Shown: one piece after another, positions 6,404 to 14,626 of the stretch
How the letters are laid out: each line of letters begins with the position of its first letter
How positions within the stretch are numbered: the first letter of the stretch is position 1
NCBI GenBank assembly: GCA_021802375.1
Contig: JAKAAL010000016.1
Location: 1-15,612, forward strand
DNA from: Bacillota bacterium
Lineage (GTDB): Bacteria > Bacillota_E > Sulfobacillia > Sulfobacillales > Sulfobacillaceae
Direction: 5' to 3'
Length of the DNA: 15,612 nt
Translations under genes and position numbers: made by a program
The notes under the pieces: model-generated
Database searches by the model: none
What the model was told of the DNA's origin: nothing
The model's input: the letters and a program-made list of their open reading frames with translations, nothing else

Positions 6404-6892
6404 ATGGACATATCAAAACATCGGGAACAAGATCAGGCAATTCACCGGAAGCTGGCTGGTGATTTGTTTAATGCCACGTGGGAGCTGATGGATAAGCCAG
6501 ATCGTACCCCAGCCGAAGAAGCCCTGATGATACACGCCGCCCATGCTTCGCGTTACCACTGGGAGGTTGTCGGCAAGCCGGAGAATTTTGCCCGCGGCGA
6601 TTGGCAAATTTCGCGGGTGTATAGTGTGGCCGGCGTAGCGGAACGGGCTCTGCATTATGCGTTGTCATCGCTGCAGATTTGCTGTGAAACCGATCTTGAC
6701 GGATTTGACATGGGATTTGCCCATGAAGCCGTGGCACGGGCGTACGCGTTGCAAGGCGACGAAGGACACCGAGATGAACATCTCGCGCTAGGAACACAGG
6801 CGGCACAACGTGTTCCCAATCCGTTAGACAAGGCATGGCTGCTGAAGAATCTGGAGAGTGTGAAGTCGTTGTCAATTCCTCCGTGGGAGTAA
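6404..6892 (+). CDS. Uncharacterised helical (TPR-like) protein
   Basis: A 162-residue soluble protein, mostly alpha-helical. ATG 6404 is chosen over the upstream in-frame ATG 6314 because AAGGA at 6389-6393 lies ten bases before it and the extra 30 residues overlap the decayed transposase. The segment 'ALMIHAAHASRYHWEVVGKP' followed by 'ARGDWQISRVYSVAGVAERA', 'FDMGFAHEAVARAYALQGD' and a closing helix matches a widespread uncharacterised family with tetratricopeptide-like helical pairs. Conserved Trp, His and Arg residues suggest a binding surface, but no catalytic motif is seen. There is no signal peptide or membrane segment. It appears to be monocistronic, with 171 bp to the next gene. I do not know its function. 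Confidence 0.75.
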   Translation: MDISKHREQDQAIHRKLAGDLFNATWELMDKPDRTPAEEALMIHAAHASRYHWEVVGKPENFARGDWQISRVYSVAGVAERALHYALSSLQICCETDLDGFDMGFAHEAVARAYALQGDEGHRDEHLALGTQAAQRVPNPLDKAWLLKNLESVKSLSIPPWE

Positions 6893-7063
6893 GAGCTATC
6901 CCGGGAGAGACGGATTGGGGTTCAGCTTCTCCAGCCATTGTATGCTCGAGCAATGACTTTTTCGCAATGCGTCCGGAGGGCTCCCCGGGTCTATAATCGT
7001 TGGTGACCGGAACCTATACTGATGTCAATAAAATGGACATAAAACCCAACCGAGGAGGTGCCA

Positions 7064-7504
7064 ATGAATCAGCACACGAGACTACGTAATTCACTGAATG
7101 ATCGGTTAATCGAAGGACGTATCGTGCAAGAGTTCATTCAGTTTCTTGAACCGGCCCTTGACAGAGTCTACCACTATCGAAAGGGAGTAGATGTTCATCC
7201 TGACCTCAAAGCCAGCCTCTGCACTAGCGAGATTAGGCCGGATGCGGTCTCTTGGCTCGTCGCGTTTGACTCCCTTGCGGAGTCGTTTGCTGAACCGACG
7301 TGGATGAGCGGGGGAGAGTGCCGATTACCCGCCATAAAAATCGAGCATGGCATAGCAACCGCACTGACTGATGGCGAAACACGTTGTTTGGGCACAGCGA
7401 TCCAATGGATTCGTGAAGCGAACCTGACGGTCATTCTTGAGTTGGTCGTTGGGGCCGTCGCTCTGATGGAGGCGTCCACTATCGTCCAGACTCACACGGG
7501 GTAG
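7064..7504 (+). CDS. Hypothetical protein upstream of a thymidylate-kinase-like gene
   Basis: A 146-residue protein I do not recognise. ATG 7064 is chosen since AGGAGGTG (7053-7060) stands directly before it; the GTG at 7058 is inside that ribosome site. It is rich in charged and hydrophobic residues in an amphipathic pattern, with no signal peptide. The C-terminal 'LTVILELVVGAVALMEAS' is a hydrophobic helix that could be a packing or membrane segment. It begins a same-strand run of three genes with gaps of 35 and 20 bases, so it is probably co-transcribed with the unknown protein and the kinase that follow. The strong ribosome site supports that it is a real gene. Confidence 0.6.
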   Translation: MNQHTRLRNSLNDRLIEGRIVQEFIQFLEPALDRVYHYRKGVDVHPDLKASLCTSEIRPDAVSWLVAFDSLAESFAEPTWMSGGECRLPAIKIEHGIATALTDGETRCLGTAIQWIREANLTVILELVVGAVALMEASTIVQTHTG

Positions 7505-7539
7505 CCCGAATCCCGCTCAACGCCCTGTCGGTCAGTTCG

Positions 7540-7953
7540 ATGGCGACCACCCTCGCTGTGGAAGCTGCGACAAGTCTGTTTAATCTCTGTGTTGTTGCGG
7601 AGACGTTTTTAGGCAACGTCGGAACGAAGGGGACTACGGACCGGTTGATGGAACTCAGAAACGTGTTCAGGTTGTCGGTAAAGTTTGCACTTCTCGAGCG
7701 AAGCGTGAATGCCAACAGGCGCTCGATGAAGATTTCTGAGGAACTCGCACAATGCGAGTTGCAATTGGACGCGTATGCAACGGGCAAGTTAGTGCAGATC
7801 GTGAATTCGACTACGGGCTTCCCTATTTGCAAGGACATGGTGTGCTGTTGGTTTCCAATGTGGGATAGATTGCCGTTCATCTTACGAGGTCAAGACCAAA
7901 TCATGGAAAGTCCTGTGGTGATTGAACCCGTAAACCAGTGGGGGCGCATTTAA
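7540..7953 (+). CDS. Hypothetical protein preceding a thymidylate-kinase-like gene
   Basis: A 137-residue reading frame with no family I recognise. The N-terminal half is helical ('TLAVEAATSLFNLCVVAETF'), the middle is charged, and the C-terminal part has a Cys/Trp-rich patch 'CKDMVCCWFPMWDR'. No Shine-Dalgarno stands before ATG 7540 and no other ATG/GTG/TTG lies between it and the upstream in-frame stop, so translation may be coupled to the preceding gene, or the start may have been lost. It could also be the out-of-frame continuation of the preceding gene. Its stop is 20 bases before the kinase start. That it is coding rests on length, same-strand context and lack of a competing frame. Confidence 0.45.
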   Translation: MATTLAVEAATSLFNLCVVAETFLGNVGTKGTTDRLMELRNVFRLSVKFALLERSVNANRRSMKISEELAQCELQLDAYATGKLVQIVNSTTGFPICKDMVCCWFPMWDRLPFILRGQDQIMESPVVIEPVNQWGRI

Positions 7954-7973
7954 CTCAGTGAGGTGAACGAGAA

Positions 7974-8615
7974 TTGGGCGTTTTTGTGGCATTAGAAGGA
8001 ATCGACGGAGCGGGAAAAACGACGATACGAAGGCGGCTTTTCGAAGCGTTGGAGTCAGCCGATGACTTTTGCCTCATGTGTGGGCAACATTCATGGTTAG
8101 ATCCGGCGAGTGCACGCATCATCATCAACTTTCGCGAAAATCGCGTCATCCCTGATCCGCAGGTTCTGCGCGATGCGTACATTAGGGACAAGGTCTTTCT
8201 ATCCAAACAGATCGTCGAGCCAGCATTAGGCGTGGCCCATGTCATCGCCGATCGCTATATCTATAGCGACGCCGTTTACCAAGAGATCCTCTTTGGTCTT
8301 TCAGCGATTGACACGATCGATCGGCATGTTCAACTGGGGACCCGGCTCCCTGATTTAATCATCTTTGTCGATACGGATCCGCATATTGCTTTTGAACGGG
8401 TGCGTAACAGGTCGCAAGACAAGCGCTATTACGAGAGCGAGGATTTTTTGCGAAAGGCCGTCTGCGCCTATCAAAACCTATTCTTCGGGAGTTCCGCTTC
8501 GCGAACGCTTCCCGCAGTCATGAGATTTGAAAACAATCACGAAAACTGGCAGAGCCGCTTTGAACGGACCGTGTTACCGGTAGTCGAACGTCTAAAACGA
8601 AAGAAGGCCGATTAA
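7974..8615 (+). CDS. Thymidylate-kinase-like P-loop nucleotide kinase
   Basis: A 213-residue P-loop kinase of the thymidylate kinase family, which phosphorylates dTMP to dTDP. The Walker A loop G9-IDGAGK-T16 directly follows the first strand 'VFVALE'. The 'ADRYIYSDAVYQ' segment (Asp93-Arg94) matches the DR(Y/F)xxSxxAYQ motif of the dTMP site, and 'LPDLIIFVDTDPHIAFERV' with the following Arg-rich lid fits the family. However, the usual TREPGGT stretch after the first helix is missing; instead a sequence with 'GQHSWLDPASARIII' is found. It may therefore act on another nucleotide or have a regulatory role, and it need not be the housekeeping tmk. The TTG start at 7974 is supported by AGGTG some eight bases upstream; all other in-frame starts fall in the conserved first strand. 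Length is normal for the family. Confidence 0.8.
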   Translation: MGVFVALEGIDGAGKTTIRRRLFEALESADDFCLMCGQHSWLDPASARIIINFRENRVIPDPQVLRDAYIRDKVFLSKQIVEPALGVAHVIADRYIYSDAVYQEILFGLSAIDTIDRHVQLGTRLPDLIIFVDTDPHIAFERVRNRSQDKRYYESEDFLRKAVCAYQNLFFGSSASRTLPAVMRFENNHENWQSRFERTVLPVVERLKRKKAD

Positions 8616-9000
8616 ACTACCCATAAATAAGCACGGTTGAATGGACTGACCAGCATAGCGTAGACTCCGGTTTTACCTTTCCATGTCCGTCCATTCCGAT
8701 CCATTACCCCATGCGAGATACCCCGTATTTGTTATCGTACAGTTCACCATATTAAACGGCGCAATAGGAGTGATTTTCAGCGAACCGATCACAAGGGCTT
8801 GTGCGTGGTGCCCACCGATACGTCGGCCAACGCGCCCTGGTCCGGTCTCTACACTCCCTGTGAGAACACTTTTTCACCAGGGGGCCATCCCGTAATTTGC
8901 GACTTTGCCGACGTCGTATTCCTCACTAGCGCTGTTGTCGGTGAATGCTGTCGTGTGCCTCGCTGCGGCTTTCGCTCCTTTCTAACAAATTGTTAAACAG

Positions 9001-9013
9001 ATAGCAATGCTAT
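9001..9013. repeat. Palindrome ATAGCA-A-TGCTAT
   Basis: Six perfectly complementary bases on each side of a single central A. It lies 20 bases before a second palindrome in an otherwise gene-free stretch. It could be a small protein-binding site. No function can be assigned. Confidence 0.35.
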
Positions 9014-9032
9014 GGTACGGGCTCGGGGACAT

Positions 9033-9046
9033 CCAATCATGATTGG
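9033..9046. repeat. Palindrome CCAATCATGATTGG
   Basis: A perfect 14-base palindrome followed by an AT-rich tract (CTAATTAATAC). The form resembles a dimeric regulator binding site, but no promoter or nearby plus-strand gene is evident, and the downstream minus-strand gene ends here instead of starting. Role unknown. Confidence 0.4.
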
Positions 9047-9162
9047 CTAATTAATACAATCCATGTGAGGATATTCTACGGTGTCTGCACAACACTACTT
9101 CGTAATCACCCTCGACAATCGATATAGTCCCGCAATGCACCGTGTCGTAGTGAACGTTGGCA

Positions 9163-11034
9163 TCACGGTCGTGGAAACCATCGGTCGAACCATGCTAGGA
9201 TACGGTCAAATCGGTCTTGACGCATCCGAGGGCGGCCTTGTGTGGTCATTAAATGCGATTCTCCAGGGTACACAACGAATTCAGTGGGGATATTGCGTGT
9301 TTTCAGTAGTGTATATAAGGAACTAGACTCTGCAATAGGACATCGCTGATCGTTGAGACCTTGAAGAATTAATACCGGACAGGAAATACTATGGGCATAC
9401 CGCAATGGCGAGTTCTTCCACAACACTTGGTTGGCAAGGTCGGGATCATCCCACGTGATTTGACATCCCTTTAGAGTGAACGTATACCCGATATCGGATG
9501 CCCACAACATATTGAGCTGGTTCACCACTGGGGCTTGGATCACTGCTGCCTTTAGACGTTGGGCCCAATGCCCAGCCAGCCATGCGGCCATGAAGCCACC
9601 ATAACTAATGCCCATGACGCCATAGTGACTGTTGTAGCCTTCCTGTTCTAAGAATCGAACGACTTGTTCCCAGTCGGATTCGTCCTTCTCGCCCCAATGA
9701 CCTTGAAGTGACAGCGCATATTCGCGACCATATCCAATGCTTCCATGGGGATTCGTCCAAACAACATTAAACCCTCGCTGTGCTAAAGCATGATACAATA
9801 CCGTGGGCTGTCGTGTAAATGCGTTATAGGGGCCACCATGTATGGAGAGAATTGTACCTCGCGCTGGGGAAACCGCTTCCAAAACAAACACATGCAGTCG
9901 ATCTGAGTCGCCCGAATTCAGCCACAATTCCCGGGGAGGAAGAAATCGCTCAGCATTATGACGGGTGAGAATCGTTGGTTTATGGTCTTTGACCAGCGTT
10001 ATCTCGTCATATCGAGTCAAATCGTGTGATATGGTTATCAGATCATCCGTTCGGACTGAAACGGCCTCGACATAATCGGCACCTTCGGGGGTTAGAACGT
10101 CCACCTTACCGTTGAGACACACCTGAATGATACGTAAAGATCCATGATACGATTCGGTTAATAAAACGGAATGGTCGTTTCGCCAGGTTAAAACTTTGCG
10201 GGTCACGGCCGTTCGCCAATCGGCCCCCTCGACTCCATCTGCACCCGGCCAGCCCATATTGGGATGATACAACACGGTCAATTCGCGATTATCTATGTGA
10301 CCAATATATAATACGGGCGGTTCTGGGGTTCCAATGGTGTCGGATTTAGCAATGAGAGCAAATTTTATACTGTCAGGCGACCATGCCAGCGCTAGTGGAG
10401 CACGGGGTGCTGATACTTCATACAATTGCTGCGTTTGAGTATCCATCAACACCATGGTACGATCTAACAAATCTTGTACGGAGTCACTTCGTCTAAGACC
10501 TAAAAGATGTTGTCCGTCCGGTGCAATTAACGCTGTCTCATAACCATTTAGAAGTTCGATGCGCTCAGGAGAGGGGTGGTCCACAGACACACGCCAAATT
10601 GTATGAGTACCTCTGAGGTATCCTTCCCCATCTTGTTTAAAGGGCAACTCTGAAAAGACCCACACCTCGTTGTCACGGGGTTGCGTGACGACTGAACAAA
10701 CAATGCTCCTTTGTAGCCACGAAATGGAAATGGACCGGATCGTGCCTGGTAACTCGGCAACATGATGCGTGGTCTTATCTAACGTGGCGCGGTACAGATG
10801 AGGCCCGACACTATAGATTAAGGATCCATCCTCGAGAAAGGATAATCCCGATGGTTTGCCAACAATTTGGATGAGATCGGAGGGAATCAAACTGTCTAAT
10901 GGTAAAATTTCAAGCGTCGCAATATAGGAATTACTAGGCAAGCTCGCCGTGATCTTCCAATATGCGATTAAGTTCTTGGGCGGATAATATTCGATCGCAT
11001 TGAGGGATGACGCGTTAAGGGGTGTATAATCCAT
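9163..11034 (-). CDS. S9-family serine peptidase (prolyl oligopeptidase / acylaminoacyl-peptidase type)
   Basis: A 623-residue cytoplasmic enzyme with an N-terminal beta-propeller (about 1-360, with repeats such as 'LAWSPDSIKFALIA' and 'TWRNDHSVLLT') and a C-terminal alpha/beta hydrolase domain. The domain opens with 'GTILSIHGGPYNAFTRQP', has the nucleophile elbow G-I-Ser477-Y-G-G, Asp562 in 'GLNDQRCP' and His594 in 'GESHLM', so the catalytic triad is complete. The length is usual for S9C peptidases, and no signal peptide is seen. S9 enzymes cut short peptides, the propeller keeping out folded proteins. It starts at ATG 11034 with AAGGAG nine bases before it and lies 50 bp after the DppC-like gene, so it is the last gene of the peptide-import operon and would degrade imported peptides. 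Peptide preference (after proline, acyl-aminoacyl, or other) cannot be read from the sequence. Confidence 0.9.
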   Translation of the reverse strand: MDYTPLNASSLNAIEYYPPKNLIAYWKITASLPSNSYIATLEILPLDSLIPSDLIQIVGKPSGLSFLEDGSLIYSVGPHLYRATLDKTTHHVAELPGTIRSISISWLQRSIVCSVVTQPRDNEVWVFSELPFKQDGEGYLRGTHTIWRVSVDHPSPERIELLNGYETALIAPDGQHLLGLRRSDSVQDLLDRTMVLMDTQTQQLYEVSAPRAPLALAWSPDSIKFALIAKSDTIGTPEPPVLYIGHIDNRELTVLYHPNMGWPGADGVEGADWRTAVTRKVLTWRNDHSVLLTESYHGSLRIIQVCLNGKVDVLTPEGADYVEAVSVRTDDLITISHDLTRYDEITLVKDHKPTILTRHNAERFLPPRELWLNSGDSDRLHVFVLEAVSPARGTILSIHGGPYNAFTRQPTVLYHALAQRGFNVVWTNPHGSIGYGREYALSLQGHWGEKDESDWEQVVRFLEQEGYNSHYGVMGISYGGFMAAWLAGHWAQRLKAAVIQAPVVNQLNMLWASDIGYTFTLKGCQITWDDPDLANQVLWKNSPLRYAHSISCPVLILQGLNDQRCPIAESSSLYTLLKTRNIPTEFVVYPGESHLMTTQGRPRMRQDRFDRILAWFDRWFPRP

Positions 11035-11084
11035 GAAATTCTTCTCCTTGTCTCATCGAACGTGATTGAGAATACTTATGCCTT

Positions 11085-11972
11085 TCAGCCCGGTTTGCGG
11101 GTAATTTGTTGCGGGTCAAAATACTGTTGACTTTCATCGGCTAGCATATTTAGGGCCAGAACCGCACTCACAATGGCCAAACCGGGGAAGACGGCCATCC
11201 ACCAGTCGGTGGGAATGTATTGTTGCGCCTGCGTAATCATGGCACCCCATTCGGGTTGGGGAGGCGGGGGGCCTAATCCAATGAACGTCAATCCCGCAAC
11301 GGCTAGGATGCTGGCCCCCATATCTATGACCCCTAATATCACAATGCTACCAATCAGATTGCGCAGTAGATGAACAAGAATAATGCGCAGTGGTGAAGCT
11401 CCCGCGGCTTCGGCTGCTTCTACGAACATTGCCGATCGTAACGAGAGCGTGGAACTCCGGGCTAAGCGTATAAAAATGGGAATTTCACTCATAGCGATGG
11501 CAACAATGAGATCGATTACACCTTCTCCTGCAATCGTAATGACCACCATAGCGATGACAATGCTTGGAATGGCTAGCAAGATATCGGTTAAGCGCATAAT
11601 AATCCATGACAGAATGCCGGTGCGATATCCGGCAATGACCCCAAGCATCGTTCCGGCCCCCGCTCCCACTCCAACAGATCCCACTGCAATGAGCAGAGCA
11701 TCCTGAGCCCCATAAAGAATCCGGCTAAAAATATCACGGCCTAGCTGGTCGGTTCCGCAGATATGCGCGAAACTTGGTGGTTGTAATGCCGCATTGGAAT
11801 TTATTGCGGTTGGACTATATGGTGCTATCATGGGCGCCGCGATCGCGGCAAAAATCCAAAAGGCCAAAATGATGACGGCGATGATCAGGCGAGCTGTTAT
11901 CTTGATATGAAATCGCGAAGATGAACCCGGCTCCGGTGGAGTGACAGATATCGTTGGTTCGATCGGTACCAT
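11085..11972 (-). CDS. dppC: Peptide ABC transporter permease, DppC/OppC type
   Basis: A 295-residue inner-membrane permease. After a cytoplasmic proline-rich tail and a first helix (about 28-48, 'LIIAVIILAFWIFAAIAAP'), it shows the family's periplasmic segment with 'HICGTDQLGRDIFSRILYGA', then the permease core. The EAA loop that docks the ATPase is 'EAAEAAGASPLRIILVHLL' (about 184-202), and the later 'LTFIGLGPPPPQPEWGAMI' is the DppC/OppC signature. The start at ATG 11972 is two bases after the DppB-like stop, with TGAGGT ten bases before it inside the end of the upstream gene. Together with the DppB-like protein it forms the channel of a dipeptide, oligopeptide or nickel-type importer; the adjacent peptidase favours peptides. 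Confidence 0.92.
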   Translation of the reverse strand: MVPIEPTISVTPPEPGSSSRFHIKITARLIIAVIILAFWIFAAIAAPMIAPYSPTAINSNAALQPPSFAHICGTDQLGRDIFSRILYGAQDALLIAVGSVGVGAGAGTMLGVIAGYRTGILSWIIMRLTDILLAIPSIVIAMVVITIAGEGVIDLIVAIAMSEIPIFIRLARSSTLSLRSAMFVEAAEAAGASPLRIILVHLLRNLIGSIVILGVIDMGASILAVAGLTFIGLGPPPPQPEWGAMITQAQQYIPTDWWMAVFPGLAIVSAVLALNMLADESQQYFDPQQITRKPG

Positions 11973-11974
11973 AA

Positions 11975-12895
11975 TCAGGAATACCTCACACGTGGATCAA
12001 TTATCGCGTATAAAATATCGACTAACAAGTTTACGATGATAAAAATAAGGGACAAGTACAGAACGCCTCCTTGGACCAGAGTGTAGTCCCGAGACTGAAT
12101 AGCCGAAATGAGTAACGAACCTAGTCCTGGCCAGCCGAACAACTGCTCTACGATGACGGTGCCACTTAAGAGGTAACCTAATTGTAATCCTAGAATGGTA
12201 ATGGTGGGCAGTAAGGCATTCCGTAAGGCATGAGCCATCAAAATTCGTCCGGCGGAAGCGCCTTTGGCTTGTGCGGTGCGAATATAATCATGGTGCATAA
12301 TTGCCATCATTTCGTTTTTAATAATCCGCACATTCACGGCTCCGGCAATCAGTCCCACCGAAAGGGCTGGCAACACCAAATGGGATAATCCGCCATAACC
12401 AAAAACGGGAAACCAGCCTAATTCTAAGGCAAACACCATGATGAGAAGAATCCCTAACCAAAATTGAGGAGTGGCCAATAAGATGGTAGCCATAATCATA
12501 ACCACATGATCAATCACGGTTTTGTGAAACCGCGATGCTATCAATCCGCCCGAAAATCCGGAGATGACGGCTACGATAAACGCGGCAAATGCTAGTTGTA
12601 GGGTTGCGGCCAATCGTCCAGACAATAAAGTGCTGACGGGTTGTCCGGACTGCATACTGAGTCCGAGATTTCCGTGAACTAGCCCGGTAATGTACGTGAC
12701 ATATTGTTGCCATAGGGGCTTGTTAAGCCCTAACTGATTTTCCAGAAAATGAACGGATTGGGGAGTGGCGTTAGTGCCGAGGGACAAAATCACAGGATTG
12801 CCCGGAATGAGCCGAAGAATTAGGAATACAATCATCGTAACACCCAACATGACGGGAATCGATGCAATCACTCGTCGGATGATGAATGTGAGCAT
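11975..12895 (-). CDS. dppB: Peptide ABC transporter permease, DppB/OppB type
   Basis: A 306-residue inner-membrane permease with about six membrane helices. The N-terminus 'LTFIIRRVIASIPVMLGVTM' followed by 'FLILRLIPGNPV' is the DppB/OppB signature; the periplasmic loop has 'QLGLNKPLWQQYVTYI' and 'GNLGLSMQSGQPV'. The EAA loop is 'YIRTAQAKGASAGRILMAHA' (about 204-223), and 'EQLFGWPGLGSLLISAIQSR' with 'RDYTLVQG' is another family hallmark. ATG 12895 stands six bases after GGAGG. It lies 25 bp after the binding-protein gene and is essentially contiguous with the DppC-like gene. The pair should form the heterodimeric pore. The specific ligand cannot be told from the permeases. Confidence 0.92.
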   Translation of the reverse strand: MLTFIIRRVIASIPVMLGVTMIVFLILRLIPGNPVILSLGTNATPQSVHFLENQLGLNKPLWQQYVTYITGLVHGNLGLSMQSGQPVSTLLSGRLAATLQLAFAAFIVAVISGFSGGLIASRFHKTVIDHVVMIMATILLATPQFWLGILLIMVFALELGWFPVFGYGGLSHLVLPALSVGLIAGAVNVRIIKNEMMAIMHHDYIRTAQAKGASAGRILMAHALRNALLPTITILGLQLGYLLSGTVIVEQLFGWPGLGSLLISAIQSRDYTLVQGGVLYLSLIFIIVNLLVDILYAIIDPRVRYS

Positions 12896-12920
12896 AAATT
12901 CCTCCGTTCTGTCTGGTTAC

Positions 12921-14522
12921 TTATTGAACGTCTTGGACTTCTATAATCGATCCGGGTGCAATTTGTAATCCATGAATTTTGCTGCTATACACCGTATAAT
13001 TGACTTCGTTGTAAATAGGTGCGATGACGGCTTGCTGTACCATAAACCGCTGTATCTTATGATAAATTTGGGCGCGCTGCGTAGGATTCGTGGCTTCGCG
13101 TCCTTCTGTCAGAAGCTTATCCAAGTACGGATTGCTGTATTGGCTCATGTTCAGGCCGCCATTTAATTCGTGCGAATCAAAGAAGAGATATAAAACGTCT
13201 GGATCGGTATAGGTGTAACCCATAATGCCTAAATCTTGTTGACCTTTCTCCATATCAGTAATGAGGGTGCCTATATCCATGTTATGGATTGTCGTTTTAA
13301 TCCCGACGGCTTGGAGGTTTTGTTGGATGATCTGCGCGGCTGATGACCAGCCCGTAATCGGAGAGCTGTATAGGCTAAAATTTAACGCAAGGTTGCCTTT
13401 TTGCCGATAGCCATTGGGTCCCATGACAAATCCGGCTTGTGTAAGCAGTTGTTTAGCTTTATTCGGGTGGTAGTGATAGCCGAATGACGGGGATTTGGGG
13501 TCATAACCGAAGATGGTAGAAGGTAGGGGACTGTAAGCGGGCTGTCCTGCCCCGTCTAGGGCCAACTTAACGATTTCGTGCCGGTTAATGGCATAATTAA
13601 TGGCCTTTCGAACCGCTAAATTTTGTAGTGCGGGATTTTTGAAATTCATGACGAGAAACATACCTAGTCCATCCCGGAGGGAACTTTGAATGCGAAAAGC
13701 CGCATTGTGCTCGAACCCCGCAAGTTGTTGATAAGGGACTCCAGCAACAGAAATTTCACCTGTTTTGAGACCTGCCACAACTGTTGAACTCGATGATAAA
13801 AAGTCAAAGATCAGTTTTTGAAATTTGACCGGACCATGATTGGTGAAAAATGGTGGAGCCCAGTCATAATGGGGATTTCGCACCAGCGTTAGAGACTTCC
13901 CAGGGATATATTGTTCAACCTCCAGGGGACCAGTACCGATAGGTTTTTGAGCGAATTCGGCTCCTTCTTTCTTTACTGCTGTTGGGCTAATTGCCATTAG
14001 ATCAGGAGATGACAGGGCTACCGATAGAAACGGAGCATAGGGATGCTTTAAAGTAATTTGTAAGGTATATGGGCCGAGCACCTTGATACTTGATACCGGT
14101 TGTAAAAGGGCTGTGGCAATATTACCGTGGGTAGCAGGATTCATCGCCCGGTTTAGCGTATATGCCATGGCTTGCGCGTTAAAAGGCGTTCCGTCTTGAA
14201 AGGTAACATGGTGTCGAAGAAAAAATGTGTAAACTAATCCATTGGAACTGACTGTCCATCGTTTAGCTAGGTCCGGCTCGACTTGCTTGGTCCAGGGATC
14301 CACAGTGACCAGCGTGTTACCGACATAACTCAAAATCGTTGCCGTGATTGCGGCACCGGTCTTCTGGGGATCTAAAGTATCGGGAGTATCAGGTTCCGCG
14401 ATGGTGATCGTATTAATAGAACTGTTTGATGTCGTTGCGGATTGGTGCGATCCACACCCGGATAGACTTAACGTGAGTAATCCAGTCGACAGTAGGACTA
14501 TGATTGACTTTATTTTCGGCAT
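12921..14522 (-). CDS. Peptide-binding lipoprotein, ABC transporter family 5 (SBP_bac_5)
   Basis: A 533-residue extracellular solute-binding lipoprotein. The signal peptide runs 1-22 with the lipobox L20-S21-G22-Cys23, so it is anchored to the membrane by Cys23. The mature part has family-5 features: 'ITIAEPDTPDTLDPQKTGAA' at the N-terminus, 'LAKRWTVSSNGLVYTFFLRH' with 'VTFQDGTPFNA' (the cluster-5 signature), 'KPIGTGPLEVEQY', and 'AVRKAINYAINRHEIV'. ATG 14522 is chosen, not the earlier GTG-like frame start at 14561, because GGAGG (14531-14535) is eight bases before it and it gives a proper short signal peptide; the longer version would put 13 polar residues in front. First structural gene of the import operon. 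It delivers the substrate, probably a short peptide, to the permeases downstream. Confidence 0.92.
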   Translation of the reverse strand: MPKIKSIIVLLSTGLLTLSLSGCGSHQSATTSNSSINTITIAEPDTPDTLDPQKTGAAITATILSYVGNTLVTVDPWTKQVEPDLAKRWTVSSNGLVYTFFLRHHVTFQDGTPFNAQAMAYTLNRAMNPATHGNIATALLQPVSSIKVLGPYTLQITLKHPYAPFLSVALSSPDLMAISPTAVKKEGAEFAQKPIGTGPLEVEQYIPGKSLTLVRNPHYDWAPPFFTNHGPVKFQKLIFDFLSSSSTVVAGLKTGEISVAGVPYQQLAGFEHNAAFRIQSSLRDGLGMFLVMNFKNPALQNLAVRKAINYAINRHEIVKLALDGAGQPAYSPLPSTIFGYDPKSPSFGYHYHPNKAKQLLTQAGFVMGPNGYRQKGNLALNFSLYSSPITGWSSAAQIIQQNLQAVGIKTTIHNMDIGTLITDMEKGQQDLGIMGYTYTDPDVLYLFFDSHELNGGLNMSQYSNPYLDKLLTEGREATNPTQRAQIYHKIQRFMVQQAVIAPIYNEVNYTVYSSKIHGLQIAPGSIIEVQDVQ

Positions 14523-14626
14523 CGCGCATCCCTCCGTAGACCATAATGTTAATATTCTCAATTCGACATCCCTGAAAAAATTCCTTCAATGTCAGTCAAT
14601 ATGAAATAAAAAATTCGTGTTTTGGG

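Larger units (their letters stand above)
8616..9162. other. About 550 bp without a supported gene
   Basis: The stretch separates the plus-strand kinase gene from the convergent minus-strand peptidase gene. Short open frames at 8683-8895, 8799-8996 and 9081 onward have atypical composition and no recognisable domain; the last has a weak GTG start but runs into the 3' end of the peptidase gene on the other strand. Two short perfect palindromes lie at 9001-9013 and 9033-9046. I see no clear hairpin plus T-tract terminator for either operon. Confidence 0.5.

Noticed and set aside
6992..6997. TATAAT box upstream of the gene at 7064
   Set aside because: No acceptable -35 element lies 16-18 bases upstream, so I do not call it a promoter.
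8683..8996. Two overlapping short plus-strand frames after the kinase gene
   Set aside because: They lie in different phases, have atypical Cys/Pro-rich composition, no ribosome site and no family resemblance.
9081..9326. 81-residue plus-strand frame with a GTG start and a weak GTGAGGAT ribosome site
   Set aside because: Two thirds of it overlaps the conserved 3' end of the S9 peptidase gene on the other strand, and it shows no recognisable domain.
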